Part shown: positions 16,802 through 24,983 of the stretch, piece by piece
How the letters are laid out: each line of letters opens with the position of its first letter
How positions within the stretch are numbered: position 1 is the stretch's first letter
NCBI GenBank assembly: GCA_017651185.1
Contig: JAGCDJ010000006.1
Location: 62,001 to 126,000 of the forward strand
Length of the DNA: 64,000 nucleotides
Direction of reading: 5' to 3'
From: Bacteroidales bacterium
GTDB taxonomy: Bacteria > Bacteroidota > Bacteroidia > Bacteroidales > ML635J-15
The notes under the pieces: generated by a model
The model's database searches: none
The model's input: only the letters and a program-made list of their open reading frames with translations
Told to the model about the DNA's origin: nothing
Position numbers and translations under genes: made by a program

Positions 16802-18118
16802 TTACAGAAACATCACATTATATATTGGCATATATGTAATACCATCTTTTTGCTCGACTATACCGCCATTATATAGCACCAATGCATTTTTAACCGAGTA
16901 ATCCTTGTTGCTTAAGAAGTTCGTCAACGCACTATGTACATAGTAATCCTTTCCAGACTTGATTTCAACTGGTAGAACAGAAAGTGCGTCGTAGTCGTCA
17001 ATTAAGAAATCAACCTCGCCTTTCTGCTTGTTGTCGTAATAAAACATCTTGAAACCATGAGCTTTCAACTCCTGCGCCACAACCGATTCGTAAACAGTAC
17101 CCAAATTAACGCTTAATTCATCATTCAGGATTGGATTGATATTATTTTTGTATAGAATACCGGTCAGCATTCCAACATCATTTAGGTATAGCTTCAAGAG
17201 ATTCTTGCTCATAGTTTCCACCAATGGGAATACTGGAGTAGGAATTGCCTTCACATCAATTGCTATGCCTGATGCCACAAGATAGTCGAACTCGTCCTCG
17301 TAATCCTTATAGCGCTTGCTTTCCATACCTTCTATGTCGCGCACAACCATTCGCTTTTTCTTGTTTTCCAGAACAGATGGAATCATATCATAAATTCGGC
17401 GAATCTTTAACCTTTTTTGCTGATCATATTTAGATGCATCAACTGCATAATAATCGTGAATTTGCGACTGAAGTTTCCTCGCCTTGGCTATATTTTCTTC
17501 ATTCACAAACGATTGTACAACTTCTGGCAAGCCACCGACAATAAGGTATTTGCGGAAAAGTTCCATCATTCTATTGTGAAAACTTTCCTTGAGGCTTTTT
17601 CTTGCCAAAAACATTTCACGGCAATGCTCAATAAAATCGTGACCGACACCATTTGCCCAAAGAAATTCTTCGAAATCAAGCGGATACATGTGCTCAACCA
17701 CAATGCTTCCCATAGGAATCGACAGCGTATTGAACAAGGTTATACCCAATTGCGAACCGCTTGCTATATATGTATAGCGGTTGTCCTGATTGATGAATTT
17801 CATCAATGTAAGCAAATGCGGATAAACTTGAATTTCGTCAAGGAAAACCAAAGTGTCGTTCTTATTGCCAAGTTTTTTTCCTGCCGATGCACTCAACTGC
17901 AGATAAAAATCAGAGACAGAACGCACATCTTCAAAATTGCGTTGGTTCATGCTGTCGTCAAACATATTGATTTCCACGTAATTCTTAAAAAGCTCTCGTC
18001 CAACCTTGCGAATTACAAATGTCTTTCCTGTTTGCCTTGCGCCGTCAATGATAAGAATTTTTTGTGGTCTTGGAGCAAGAAAATCCTTTATAAAACCTTC
18101 AATTTTTCTTTCGAGCAT
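16802..18118 (-). CDS. AAA ATPase with DUF4143 domain
   Basis: A 438-residue protein of the ATP-binding AAA_14/DUF4143 group. Walker A is DGARQTGKT (about residues 20-30), Walker B LVFLDEIQVYP, sensor ASGSQLG. The C-terminal DUF4143 half (about 200-400) contains the PD-(D/E)xK nuclease-like segment YYDNKQKGEVDFLIDD...VEIKSGKDYY, where E/D and K form the predicted active-site triad. Such proteins are common, often multi-copy accessory genes of Bacteroidota and other gut bacteria; their role is not established. It stands alone between two repeat arrays and has its own promoter. The nuclease-like motif could mean DNA cleavage or a conserved inactive fold. Confidence 0.85.
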   Translation of the reverse strand: MLERKIEGFIKDFLAPRPQKILIIDGARQTGKTFVIRKVGRELFKNYVEINMFDDSMNQRNFEDVRSVSDFYLQLSASAGKKLGNKNDTLVFLDEIQVYPHLLTLMKFINQDNRYTYIASGSQLGITLFNTLSIPMGSIVVEHMYPLDFEEFLWANGVGHDFIEHCREMFLARKSLKESFHNRMMELFRKYLIVGGLPEVVQSFVNEENIAKARKLQSQIHDYYAVDASKYDQQKRLKIRRIYDMIPSVLENKKKRMVVRDIEGMESKRYKDYEDEFDYLVASGIAIDVKAIPTPVFPLVETMSKNLLKLYLNDVGMLTGILYKNNINPILNDELSVNLGTVYESVVAQELKAHGFKMFYYDNKQKGEVDFLIDDYDALSVLPVEIKSGKDYYVHSALTNFLSNKDYSVKNALVLYNGGIVEQKDGITYMPIYNVMFL

Positions 18119-18141
18119 AACCTATAATTTTATATCCGCCG

Positions 18142-18173
18142 CAAATATACACATTCTCAATAAATTAAACAAA
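18142..18173 (-). promoter_or_regulatory. Promoter of the AAA ATPase gene
   Basis: Minus strand: -33 TTTG (18170-18173), 20-base spacer, -7 TATATTTG (18142-18149), 23 bases before the ATG at 18118. Both elements match the Bacteroidota consensus. The -33 element abuts the repeat array that begins at 18176. Confidence 0.7.
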
Positions 18174-18175
18174 TG

Positions 18176-18330
18176 AAAACTGCGTTTTCCTATGAAATCA
18201 CCGCTATAAAAACTGCGTTTTCCTATAGATTTCGACTTCAAAAAACTGCGTTTTCCTATGAAATCACCGCCATAAAACTGCGTTTTCCTATAGATTTCGG
18301 CTTCAAAAAACTGCGTTTTCCGATAGGCGA
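18176..18330. repeat. 33-base repeat array, five copies (right of the AAA ATPase gene)
   Basis: Core ACTGCGTTTTCC at 18179, 18212, 18245, 18277 and 18310 (spacings 33, 33, 32, 33), with the same two alternating spacers as the left array (TATGAAATCACCGC.. and TATAGATTTCGGCTTC..). The last copy again ends CCGATAGGC. Since the spacers repeat too, the true period is about 66 bases and this is not a CRISPR array. The short minus-strand reading frame through it (IGKRSF words) is a by-product of the repeat. Confidence 0.9.
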
Positions 18331-18659
18331 CAAACCATCCCACACAACAATGTCATAGTATTGTTTTTGAGTATGAGATGAAAAAATCCTATGCATCAGT
18401 TCCTGTCCTCATTTCTATCCACACAGCAAAACTTTTTTTGTAATTTTTAATGTGTGGCTTTATAAAAATCGGCATTTTTATAAAGTGGCATTTGATAAAA
18501 TTGAAACTTAATATACTAGGAACAAAAAAAATCATAATTCCAGATGCAGATATTTAATAGCATCGGAGTGTAACATTTAGTTGACCTTCCTAAGATATTA
18601 GATTCTATGTAATTGATTACTATATAGTTGTATGAATTTGCAAAGTTCTCAATAAAAAG
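18331..18659. other. Gene-free AT-rich stretch
   Basis: About 330 bases between the repeat array and the HTH gene's operator. It has no convincing ORF, hairpin with T tract or promoter pair. Only short A/T runs are seen, for example a near-repeat of TATAAAAAT-like words at 18460-18490. Confidence 0.5.
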
Positions 18660-18675
18660 TAACCAAATTTGGTTA
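18660..18675. promoter_or_regulatory. Palindromic operator of the first HTH/DUF6922 gene
   Basis: TAACCAAATTTGGTTA is a perfect 16-base palindrome placed 8 bases before the -7 element and 35 bases before the ATG at 18711. The same half site TAACCAAA/TTTGGTTA occurs before the paralogous gene at 25034. The position and the HTH of both products point to autoregulation. Confidence 0.7.
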
Positions 18676-18683
18676 TTATTTAT

Positions 18684-18691
18684 TAACTTTG
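18684..18691 (+). promoter_or_regulatory. -7 element of the first HTH/DUF6922 gene
   Basis: TAACTTTG matches TAnnTTTG, 19 bases before the ATG at 18711. The region where the -33 contact is expected is covered by or adjacent to the palindrome. Confidence 0.55.
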
Positions 18692-18710
18692 CCTCCGAAA
18701 AATATTGCCT

Positions 18711-19163
18711 ATGTACGACATATATTTGAAATACCATCACATTCCATTTGGTGCTATTCTCGATAGGATAAGGAACAAGGAGCATCTGTCCCAGCGGGAG
18801 TTGGCTTCGCGTTCGGGTATTCCTTACCAGCGAATCAATGATTTTATCGCAAACCGCCGAAGGATTTCACCAGAGAACTCTCTCCGCTTGGAAAAGGCGT
18901 TGGGTATTGATTTCCAGTGCTTTTTCTATCAAGCGCAAACGAATTATGATATATATATTGCGACTAAACAACATTTGGATCAACCATCTCCCGACAGGTC
19001 AAAGTTTAGAAAAACATTGTTTTGGGACACAGATTTCGATGCCCTTGACTGGCAGCACAACAGCGAATGGATTATTCAAAGGGTTTTCGACTATGGTAAT
19101 GGAACGGAAATAAAGGAAACAATACGATTTTACGGCAGAAAAAAGATTCTTGATGTGCTCTGA
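18711..19163 (+). CDS. HTH protein with DUF6922-like C-terminus (antitoxin-like, orphan)
   Basis: A 150-residue protein. Residues about 18-65 form an XRE-type HTH (LSQRELASRSGIPYQRINDFI, then RRRISPENSLRLEKALGI). The C-terminal part has the DUF6922-type pattern FWDTDFDALDW...IIQRVFDYGNG.EI.E..RFYG. The paralogue at 25034 has the same layout and sits beside an AbiEii-type toxin gene, so this product is probably an antitoxin/repressor that has lost its partner. ATG at 18711 is preferred over TTG 18705, which is only two codons upstream. The in-frame sequence after the TGA stays coding-like (see 19164-19307), so the present C-terminus may be truncated by a nonsense mutation. Confidence 0.7.
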   Translation: MYDIYLKYHHIPFGAILDRIRNKEHLSQRELASRSGIPYQRINDFIANRRRISPENSLRLEKALGIDFQCFFYQAQTNYDIYIATKQHLDQPSPDRSKFRKTLFWDTDFDALDWQHNSEWIIQRVFDYGNGTEIKETIRFYGRKKILDVL

Positions 19164-19307
19164 AGCGTGAAAGACGCTTGGAATGAAAAAATCAGAAACA
19201 TTAACATAAAGAAGTATCTGGGGGATGATATTGAGAACTAAGATTTGATGGAGCAGATTCCAAAATTGGAGAAAATGTTGGAAAGCATTAGAAATGATGA
19301 CGTTTAA
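19164..19307 (+). pseudogene. In-frame coding-like remnant after the first HTH gene
   Basis: Reading on in the frame of the HTH gene past its TGA gives 25 codons (VKDAWNEKIRNINIKKYLG...), a TAA at 19239, then 21 more codons (LMEQIPKLEKMLESI...) to a TAA at 19305. The composition is helix-like and plausible as protein. It may be a decayed C-terminal extension of the HTH protein or what is left of a toxin partner; I do not recognise a family. The following 19308-19410 holds a small hairpin and A/T-rich sequence. Confidence 0.35.
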
Positions 19308-19310
19308 GTT

Positions 19311-19331
19311 TGTCGGAGTATAAATCCGACA
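19311..19331. repeat. Small palindromic element
   Basis: TGTCGGA-GTATAAA-TCCGACA, 7-base arms. It resembles the hairpins at 26293-26341 after the second HTH/toxin locus (core GGATTATAAATCC). There is no T tract on either side, so it is not an obvious terminator. Confidence 0.55.
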
Positions 19332-19410
19332 CGACGGAAAGATAGTTGGAGTTTTTGTAGCACGCGTAAAACGAATATAAGGCAAATATTTATTATTTAA
19401 TCAAAAATAA

Positions 19411-19442
19411 TTTGTAGCAAATAAATATTTATAGTATTTTTG
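19411..19442 (+). promoter_or_regulatory. Promoter of the 106-residue/DUF2971 gene pair
   Basis: -33 TTTG (19411-19414), 20-base spacer, -7 TATTTTTG (19435-19442), 24 bases before the ATG at 19467. Both elements match the consensus exactly. Confidence 0.75.
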
Positions 19443-19466
19443 CGAAAAATTTAAACCGTTGGAATT

Positions 19467-19787
19467 ATGGAACAAAATGAATTTGCATGTGACATACTAT
19501 TAAATGCACTTAAGCAATTGGCGAGTAATCCTTTTGAGAAACTTGTTTCTTTTGGCATATCTTATAACTATAATCGGCACAAATATGATGAATACATTCG
19601 TAAAATTCAAGAAGAAAGCAAAATTATAGAAGGAATCCAAAGATATGGATATTGTTATAATGAACTAAACAGACATATAGCAATAAAGAATGAGTATGTA
19701 TCTAAGGCTCAGAAGCACAATTCTTCTGCAAATGATGATATAAAGAACGCAAATGAAATTTATAATGAATTGAAAAAATACAACTAA
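19467..19787 (+). CDS. Unknown small protein upstream of the DUF2971 gene
   Basis: A 106-residue, highly charged, mostly helical-looking protein without signal peptide or clear membrane segment. Tyr, Asn, Lys and Glu are abundant (SYNYNRHKYDEYIRKIQEES). I recognise no family. It follows a strong promoter and ends 12 bases before the DUF2971 gene, so the pair is an operon. Base composition is clearly more AT-rich than the core genes of the window, which suggests recent acquisition. Its role, perhaps as a partner of the DUF2971 protein, is unknown. Confidence 0.6.
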   Translation: MEQNEFACDILLNALKQLASNPFEKLVSFGISYNYNRHKYDEYIRKIQEESKIIEGIQRYGYCYNELNRHIAIKNEYVSKAQKHNSSANDDIKNANEIYNELKKYN

Positions 19788-19799
19788 AAAGAGACTGCT

Positions 19800-20609
19800 A
19801 TGGGGTTTAATGAAAACGAGGAACACCTTTATCATTTTACGACTTTTGAGGCTGCTGTAAAAATACTTGCAACCAATGAGCTAAGGTTTTCAAAGACTAA
19901 TAATGCTAATGATATTTTAGAGTCTAATAGATTGATATTTTTTAATCTTAAAGCATTTGAGAACAAGGACTTTGATTCTGAAAACATATATAATGAGGTA
20001 ATGAAATACAGACAGATTAGTCTAACACATGATGATTTTAAATGCATTCCCCATAAATATGGATTCTGCATAAATCCAATGTGGGGACATTATGCTGATA
20101 GCGGAAATGGAGTCTGTATTGTTTTAAACAAAGAAAAACTATTGACAAAACTTTCAAAACATAATTACTTCTTTGATAAGATTGAATATGTTGACAACTA
20201 TGACAATACTCTTAACATTAACAGCAATAACAATTCTTGTATAATAGAAAATGTAAAAGAATTTATTGCCAATAATTGGCATGAAACATTTTTTAAGAAG
20301 ACAACAGATTGGCAATATGAACAAGAATTCAGAATAGTAAAAAGAGCTAATTCGGCAAATAATGGAAATTTAGATATTAAAGGTTGCATTGATTGCGTAA
20401 TAATAAATAGAGCGAAAGATATATCGCATAATGATTCCGTATTTAAATCAAGTCAATATATTGCGTTGTCAAAAATTTATCATCAAGAATATATTTATGA
20501 ATATGGTATATCACTTGACGGATATAAGGCTCTTTCTGGATATGGTAGGGAAAATTTCATTTGGTCTGAGAATGGTGATGGATGGGAGATTGACCTTACT
20601 GCAAAATAA
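19800..20609 (+). CDS. DUF2971 domain protein
   Basis: A 269-residue cytosolic protein of the DUF2971 family. The N-terminus LYHFTTFEAAVKILATNELRFS and the core MWGHYADSGNGVCIVL, together with WQYEQEFRIV, are the family hallmarks. DUF2971 proteins are widespread accessory proteins of unknown biochemical activity; the Y/H/E arrangement has been compared to ADP-ribosyl-type or other NAD-linked folds, but that is speculative here. It is AT-rich like its upstream partner and ends 6 bases before the convergent frameshifted gene. Confidence 0.8.
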   Translation: MGFNENEEHLYHFTTFEAAVKILATNELRFSKTNNANDILESNRLIFFNLKAFENKDFDSENIYNEVMKYRQISLTHDDFKCIPHKYGFCINPMWGHYADSGNGVCIVLNKEKLLTKLSKHNYFFDKIEYVDNYDNTLNINSNNNSCIIENVKEFIANNWHETFFKKTTDWQYEQEFRIVKRANSANNGNLDIKGCIDCVIINRAKDISHNDSVFKSSQYIALSKIYHQEYIYEYGISLDGYKALSGYGRENFIWSENGDGWEIDLTAK

Positions 20610-20615
20610 TTAGAA

Positions 20616-21984
20616 TCAATAATTATAATAGTCAATCCAATCCGTACTTGTTGTTGTGAATGTTTCGGTAAGACTATATGCAACGCCTGCACTATTTACT
20701 GCATAAGCCCTTAAATAATAAATAGTATTTGGTTCTAAATCAGAAATTTGAACTGAAAAATTATCATGTTGCAATGTCATTTTTGTATGATAATCATTAA
20801 TGGTAGGATTGTTTGATTTGGACCAACAGAATCCAGATTCAGAAACATCATCGCCTCCATTATCTATAATCTTTCCATCACACATTGCAGAAGTTTGCGT
20901 TATATTATATACTGGTTTACATGAAATAATTGGTAGTTTTGCCGCTGTCGTAAAACTAACCATTTGTCCATATATTGTAGTGACAATATTGTTTGGAAGA
21001 GAAACAACTGCGTATGCTCTAACACGATAAGTTGTAACCTTACTCAACATATTAATATTACTTGAAAAGTCGCCTGTACCACCTCCGTCTTTAGTAACAT
21101 TACTATTATCTCCATAAAGAACAGAAGGACTCTCTCTTATCTTTTGTCCAACAAACACCTCGTTCTATTATTTCCGAGCAATCATCGGTTGTAGAAATTA
21201 CCCCACCAGAAATTGCTGAATTACTGCTTATACTATTTGCGTCTTTTGTTGAAACTGAAGGTATGTTACACGGAAGATTATATTGGGTTTTATAACCACT
21301 TGTATTGGACGTGATATTACAAACTGGTCTAACAGATAACCCACAATATCTGTTCTCCTTATTGTTTTCATTTATCCATGCATAATTTGTATAATAATGC
21401 CAATTGTTTTCGTTTTTTGCATCATAAATCGAACTGGACCAATAATAACCAACTAAATCTTTTCGGTACATGGATGAGCCAGCATTTGGTAGGAAAATAT
21501 AATTATTGTTACAACCAACAATTAGTTGTCCTTTTACTCCGTTACTAGTTGCTTCCATATAGGTGCAATACTTATATAGTTCATCAAATTCTTTTTTAGT
21601 TGGCATACGCCATCCTTTTCCCCAATTAACACTGGCAGCATCGTCTATTGGTTCTAAAACTTTCTTGTTGTCCTCTACGCCCCAACAATCTATATTGTAC
21701 TTTAGCAAGTATATCCATGTTTCATGTTCGTCATCTTCATAGTTCCAATATTTATAATTGTCAGGACTATACTCTGTTTTAGGAGAAGTTTCTCCCCAAG
21801 CAAAATAATCGCCATATTCCTCTGGAATAGTAGCACCAATGTTACAAGTTGCCCATTTTGTTCCAGAAGGCAACCCCAAATCGACATACTCATGCCCATT
21901 GAGTATTTGCCCGAGACAAACATTATAACAAAGTGTTATATATGCAATAAATAACATCCTTTTTATTATATGCATTCCTTTCAT
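20616..21984 (-). pseudogene. Secreted protein with Fibrobacter-type paralogous domain and two Fn3-like repeats, frameshifted
   Basis: Two overlapping frames (21106-21984 and 20616-21158) together make one protein. A signal peptide (MKGMHIIKRMLFIAYITLCYNVCLGQ) is followed by the Fibrobacter-succinogenes-major-paralogous domain (NGHEYVDLGLPSGTKWATC, FAWGET, GKGWRMPTKKEF, GLSVRPVC). Two repeats of the GG.I...ERGVCW...TTYRVRAYAV type complete it. The frame breaks at an (AG)4 run at about 21136-21146; adding one AG unit restores a continuous reading (ERGVCWTKDKRESPSVLYGDN). So it is either a recent mutation, a slip-controlled on/off switch, or an assembly error. A start at 22014 would overlap the upstream gene; 21984 fits the signal peptide. 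The domain is shared with the gene at 58239. Confidence 0.75.
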
Positions 21985-21994
21985 ATTCAATCGT

Positions 21995-24478
21995 TTACTT
22001 TTTAATAATCCCATTCTTGTATTTAATCTTTTTTACCGTCTTGTTTGTTTCTGAATTTATATATACAAATTCTTGAATCAATGATTTTTTGACCTTTATT
22101 GCTATTGTCAGATTTTCTGAGTTGCTATCTTTCAGCTTTACTATGCCTGTATATGGCAACCCGCCATTTTGATAAAAGTGTATTGGAATATCGGAATTGC
22201 TTTCATTTTTCTCATAATATATGCCCTGTTCTGGAAAATAATAAGTCCATACTTGAGTCTTTTTATCCGACGAGTAATCGCCTTCTATAAATTTGCGGTG
22301 TTGTGTGTCATATTCAATATAATGCCCGTCCTTTACTTTGGGCAAAGAATCAAAGTGCGTGTTGAATGGTTTCTCAGAAATATCATGCTTGGAAACTTTA
22401 TAAAAATATTCTATATCAGTCTTTTGAATATTGTCAACTTCTCTCCCTGCAAACCCATTATTCTTAGTGTTGATATAATTAAACTCAAACAGCAATTCTC
22501 CGTTATCAGAATATGCCTTTTCATTCTTCAATGTCCCATTGTCAAATACATCTACCAGTTGTTCTCTACCATTATAGAAATATATCTGCGTACCATCCAA
22601 TACATCATTTCTGTAAGTCAAAGACATTATCTTTTGGTTTGTCTTATCGTCATGCTTTTCCCACAAACCGTTCTTTTTACCTTTAGCGTAATTACCTATC
22701 CATTTAGTTTCTGTATATACATAATATGGTTTGTCGTTTATTTCACTAAACACATACATACTCCATTTGATGCTATCAAATTCCAACCACTCTCCATCTC
22801 GCTTCCCGTCATAATATTGCCCTTTTAACACAATCCTGTCTAGGTCGTGTTTTTCATAGTCGCCATGAAGAATGCCATTCTTGTAATGGGCAATATAATC
22901 AATAGTATCATTTCCGTCGATTATATTTCGATGCAAACTTCTTGCCCTGTATTTTATAACCGTGCCGTTCAATTTCCCATTCTCATAGTTTTCAACACGT
23001 TCAAGACATCCTGGGACGGAAACCCAAGTTGATTCTTCTATCGTATCTTCTTTTTCAGAAATATTAAAATCTGGCAAATACATACCATAATATTTCCACT
23101 CGCCACTCATCTTGTCATCATTATAATCGCCTTCTTCTTGAAGCCATCCTAGTTTATTATAATAACTCCAATGACCTGTTTTTTCTCCATCGGCATAATA
23201 TCCGTCAACAAATGTTAAATCATCGTACCAAGGGCGATAAGTTAACCCAAGAATAGCAGCCTTACTTCCTTTGATCTGATATTTACCGTTCAATTTTCCG
23301 TTTGTATATGTACAATATACAACTGTATCAAATCCTGGAATCCATTCTTTTGCATCGCCGTGTTTCACTCCTTTGGTATAGTTTGTAAAAACAAGTATCT
23401 GCCATTTGTCATCATACTTAACTTTCGTTTCCCAATAGCCGTCTTTTTCTCCATCGGAATAACAGCCTTCTTCCTGATAATTCAACTCTCCATCATCATT
23501 GTAATCGTATTCAATATATTTTCCATTTAACTCATCGTCTTTGAAATGTGCTTCCGCAGACTTTGTTCCATCCTCATTATATTCAATTCTGTGTCCATCC
23601 AGTTTGCCATTAACCGCATAACATGTTATTTTTATCGTACCATCACTATAAAAAGTTGTACATTTTCCGTTTGCTTTGTCATCTTTATATGTGATTTCAC
23701 TTTTTTTGTTACCATTTTCATAGTACTCAATATTTTGCCCATTCAAAACATCATTTGAATATATACGTGTTTCTTTTACTTTGCCGTTTTCATAATATGA
23801 GGTATATTTACCATCTTTCTTGCCGCTCTTATAAAATACTTCAACATCTTTGCTGCCATCGTAATTGTATTTGCATAGTTTTCCATTAAGTTTTCCATCC
23901 TTTAGCGTATAGCGAGCTTTTACATTTGAAGTGCCGTAATAGTAGTCTGTTTTTTCTCCATTGTCGTCATCGTATGCACCGCCAAGCCTGACTAGTTCAA
24001 GAGAATGTACAGCATGTGTTACTCCATAATCATCATCACGTTCCTGTGTTTCTGTTGTTATTTCAAGTTGAAACGATTGGTTTTTGTAAGTTGCAGTAAG
24101 CGACTTGTATCCAATATCACTCCCTATTTGTTTATAACCATTTGAAGACAACGAAGACATAATGCTTTTATAGGCAGACTCAGTAGCCGTATAATGGATT
24201 TTCTCAACGCGGTTATTAACGGTATAAAAAGTAAACCATGCAGAAGCGCGGTTGTTGTTATAATAGTTTTTGCCATAAGCATAAACGATAGCAGATTCTT
24301 GATATGAATAGCCATGTTTCGTGTCATGAAATTCCCAACCTTTATTTGAAAGAATATTGTTGCCCGTTTCCCAATTCTGTAATTTACATAGATTTTGCAA
24401 CTCCTGCAAAGTCAAATTTTGTGCAGAAACGGAAGTTCCGAACACAATTATCAAAAAGTACAATAAACATCTTTTCAT
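21995..24478 (-). CDS. Large exported MORN/YwqK-repeat protein
   Basis: An 827-residue protein with a signal peptide (MKRCLLYFLIIVFGTSVSAQ). Residues about 20-175 form a domain without a name to me (LTLQELQNLCKLQNWE...SYQESAIVYAYGKNYYNN). From about 180 to 790 there is a long series of 20-25-residue repeats of the pattern DGKLNGK...YY.NG....E..Y.D....G, the MORN-variant repeat of YwqK-type proteins, some with extra insertions. Such repeats form an extended beta-hairpin ladder; YwqK-like proteins are annotated as antitoxins in Bacillus, but that name should not be carried over. It lies 10 bases before the frameshifted secreted protein and downstream of a structured RNA. Function is unknown. 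Confidence 0.8.
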   Translation of the reverse strand: MKRCLLYFLIIVFGTSVSAQNLTLQELQNLCKLQNWETGNNILSNKGWEFHDTKHGYSYQESAIVYAYGKNYYNNNRASAWFTFYTVNNRVEKIHYTATESAYKSIMSSLSSNGYKQIGSDIGYKSLTATYKNQSFQLEITTETQERDDDYGVTHAVHSLELVRLGGAYDDDNGEKTDYYYGTSNVKARYTLKDGKLNGKLCKYNYDGSKDVEVFYKSGKKDGKYTSYYENGKVKETRIYSNDVLNGQNIEYYENGNKKSEITYKDDKANGKCTTFYSDGTIKITCYAVNGKLDGHRIEYNEDGTKSAEAHFKDDELNGKYIEYDYNDDGELNYQEEGCYSDGEKDGYWETKVKYDDKWQILVFTNYTKGVKHGDAKEWIPGFDTVVYCTYTNGKLNGKYQIKGSKAAILGLTYRPWYDDLTFVDGYYADGEKTGHWSYYNKLGWLQEEGDYNDDKMSGEWKYYGMYLPDFNISEKEDTIEESTWVSVPGCLERVENYENGKLNGTVIKYRARSLHRNIIDGNDTIDYIAHYKNGILHGDYEKHDLDRIVLKGQYYDGKRDGEWLEFDSIKWSMYVFSEINDKPYYVYTETKWIGNYAKGKKNGLWEKHDDKTNQKIMSLTYRNDVLDGTQIYFYNGREQLVDVFDNGTLKNEKAYSDNGELLFEFNYINTKNNGFAGREVDNIQKTDIEYFYKVSKHDISEKPFNTHFDSLPKVKDGHYIEYDTQHRKFIEGDYSSDKKTQVWTYYFPEQGIYYEKNESNSDIPIHFYQNGGLPYTGIVKLKDSNSENLTIAIKVKKSLIQEFVYINSETNKTVKKIKYKNGIIKK

Positions 24479-24523
24479 GTTTACATATTTCTTTTTTCCG
24501 CCGATTCCCCACTACGGTATCAA

Positions 24524-24563
24524 CAAAAAAGAAAAACGTGGGAATCTTGTTACTCGTTCCCAC
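24524..24563 (-). terminator. Rho-independent-type terminator of the structured RNA
   Basis: Minus strand: GTGGGAA (24557-24563), 12-base loop, TTCCCAC (24538-24544), then a T-rich run (TTTTTCTTTTTT, 24525-24536). It lies 45 bases before the ATG of the MORN gene, so it ends an upstream RNA or acts as an attenuator of that gene. Confidence 0.65.
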
Positions 24564-24796
24564 AGTTCGAGGCTCTCGCATTGCCCATACTCGTAAGATT
24601 GAGCAACGCGAAGCCCACGCTGTGATTTTATTGATATATTACCAATATACACTAACGCAGACATCCACCGTTGCCTTCTCCTTGACGAGTATTCAAAATT
24701 TGCGAGATTCCGAACTGTCAAAGGAAAACGTCAGTAAACGTCTTTCTATATGTCTGTCCCCGCCCACCCATCGCAAGCGACTTACCGGCGAGAGAC
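24524..24796 (-). ncRNA. Candidate structured RNA upstream of the MORN gene
   Basis: About 270 bases with promoter-like and terminator-like ends and a different composition (GC-richer than the flanks). It opens with a 12-base-pair stem (CTGTCTCTCGCC with GGGCGGGGACAG, two G-U pairs) enclosing a TCGC/GCGA hairpin. It then has the direct repeat GACGTTT-ACT-GACGTTT, and closes with the terminator at 24538-24563. The minus-strand frame gives a small peptide containing CESLELWERVTRFPRF, a reading I recall from spurious small ORFs in many Bacteroidales genomes, which would fit a recurrent element. It is either an independent RNA or a regulated leader of the MORN gene. No Rfam family was identified by eye. 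Confidence 0.5.
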
Positions 24797-24800
24797 AGGA

Positions 24801-24808
24801 CAAAAGTA
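24801..24808 (-). promoter_or_regulatory. -7 element for the structured RNA / MORN gene
   Basis: Minus strand TACTTTTG matches TAnnTTTG, with TTTC (near TTTG) 18 bases upstream at 24827-24830. Transcription would start about at 24796, where the first stem begins. Confidence 0.55.
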
Positions 24809-24983
24809 CAAAAAATATGTATTGGCGAAATAAATCTTTGGATTTTTTTGAAAATTCACAACTATTGCAAAGACAATAAAATGCAAAATTGTGGGTGTTA
24901 ATATTTTTGTGAAAGAAATTTCATAGTTAGTAATCGTAAATAATTAAGATTTTCAGCATCCCAATGCTGACAATTTAAAAAAA

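Noticed and set aside
18176..18330. CRISPR array made of the 33-base repeats
   Set aside because: The stretches between the cores are also repeated (two alternating types), the core is only 12-18 bases, and no cas genes are near.
18122..18343. Small minus-strand protein with IGKRSF words
   Set aside because: It is a translation of the repeat array; there is no coding bias or start signal of its own.
19311..19331. Terminator after the orphan HTH gene
   Set aside because: The hairpin has no T tract on either strand.
24512..24721. Small protein ending WERVTRFPRFSF as a real gene
   Set aside because: It overlaps a candidate RNA with promoter and terminator and has no ribosome-like start context; more likely a spurious ORF over the RNA.
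24304..24879. Plus-strand ORF of 191 residues over the 5' end of the MORN gene
   Set aside because: It runs antisense through the MORN signal peptide and the structured RNA, with no domain and low-complexity residues.
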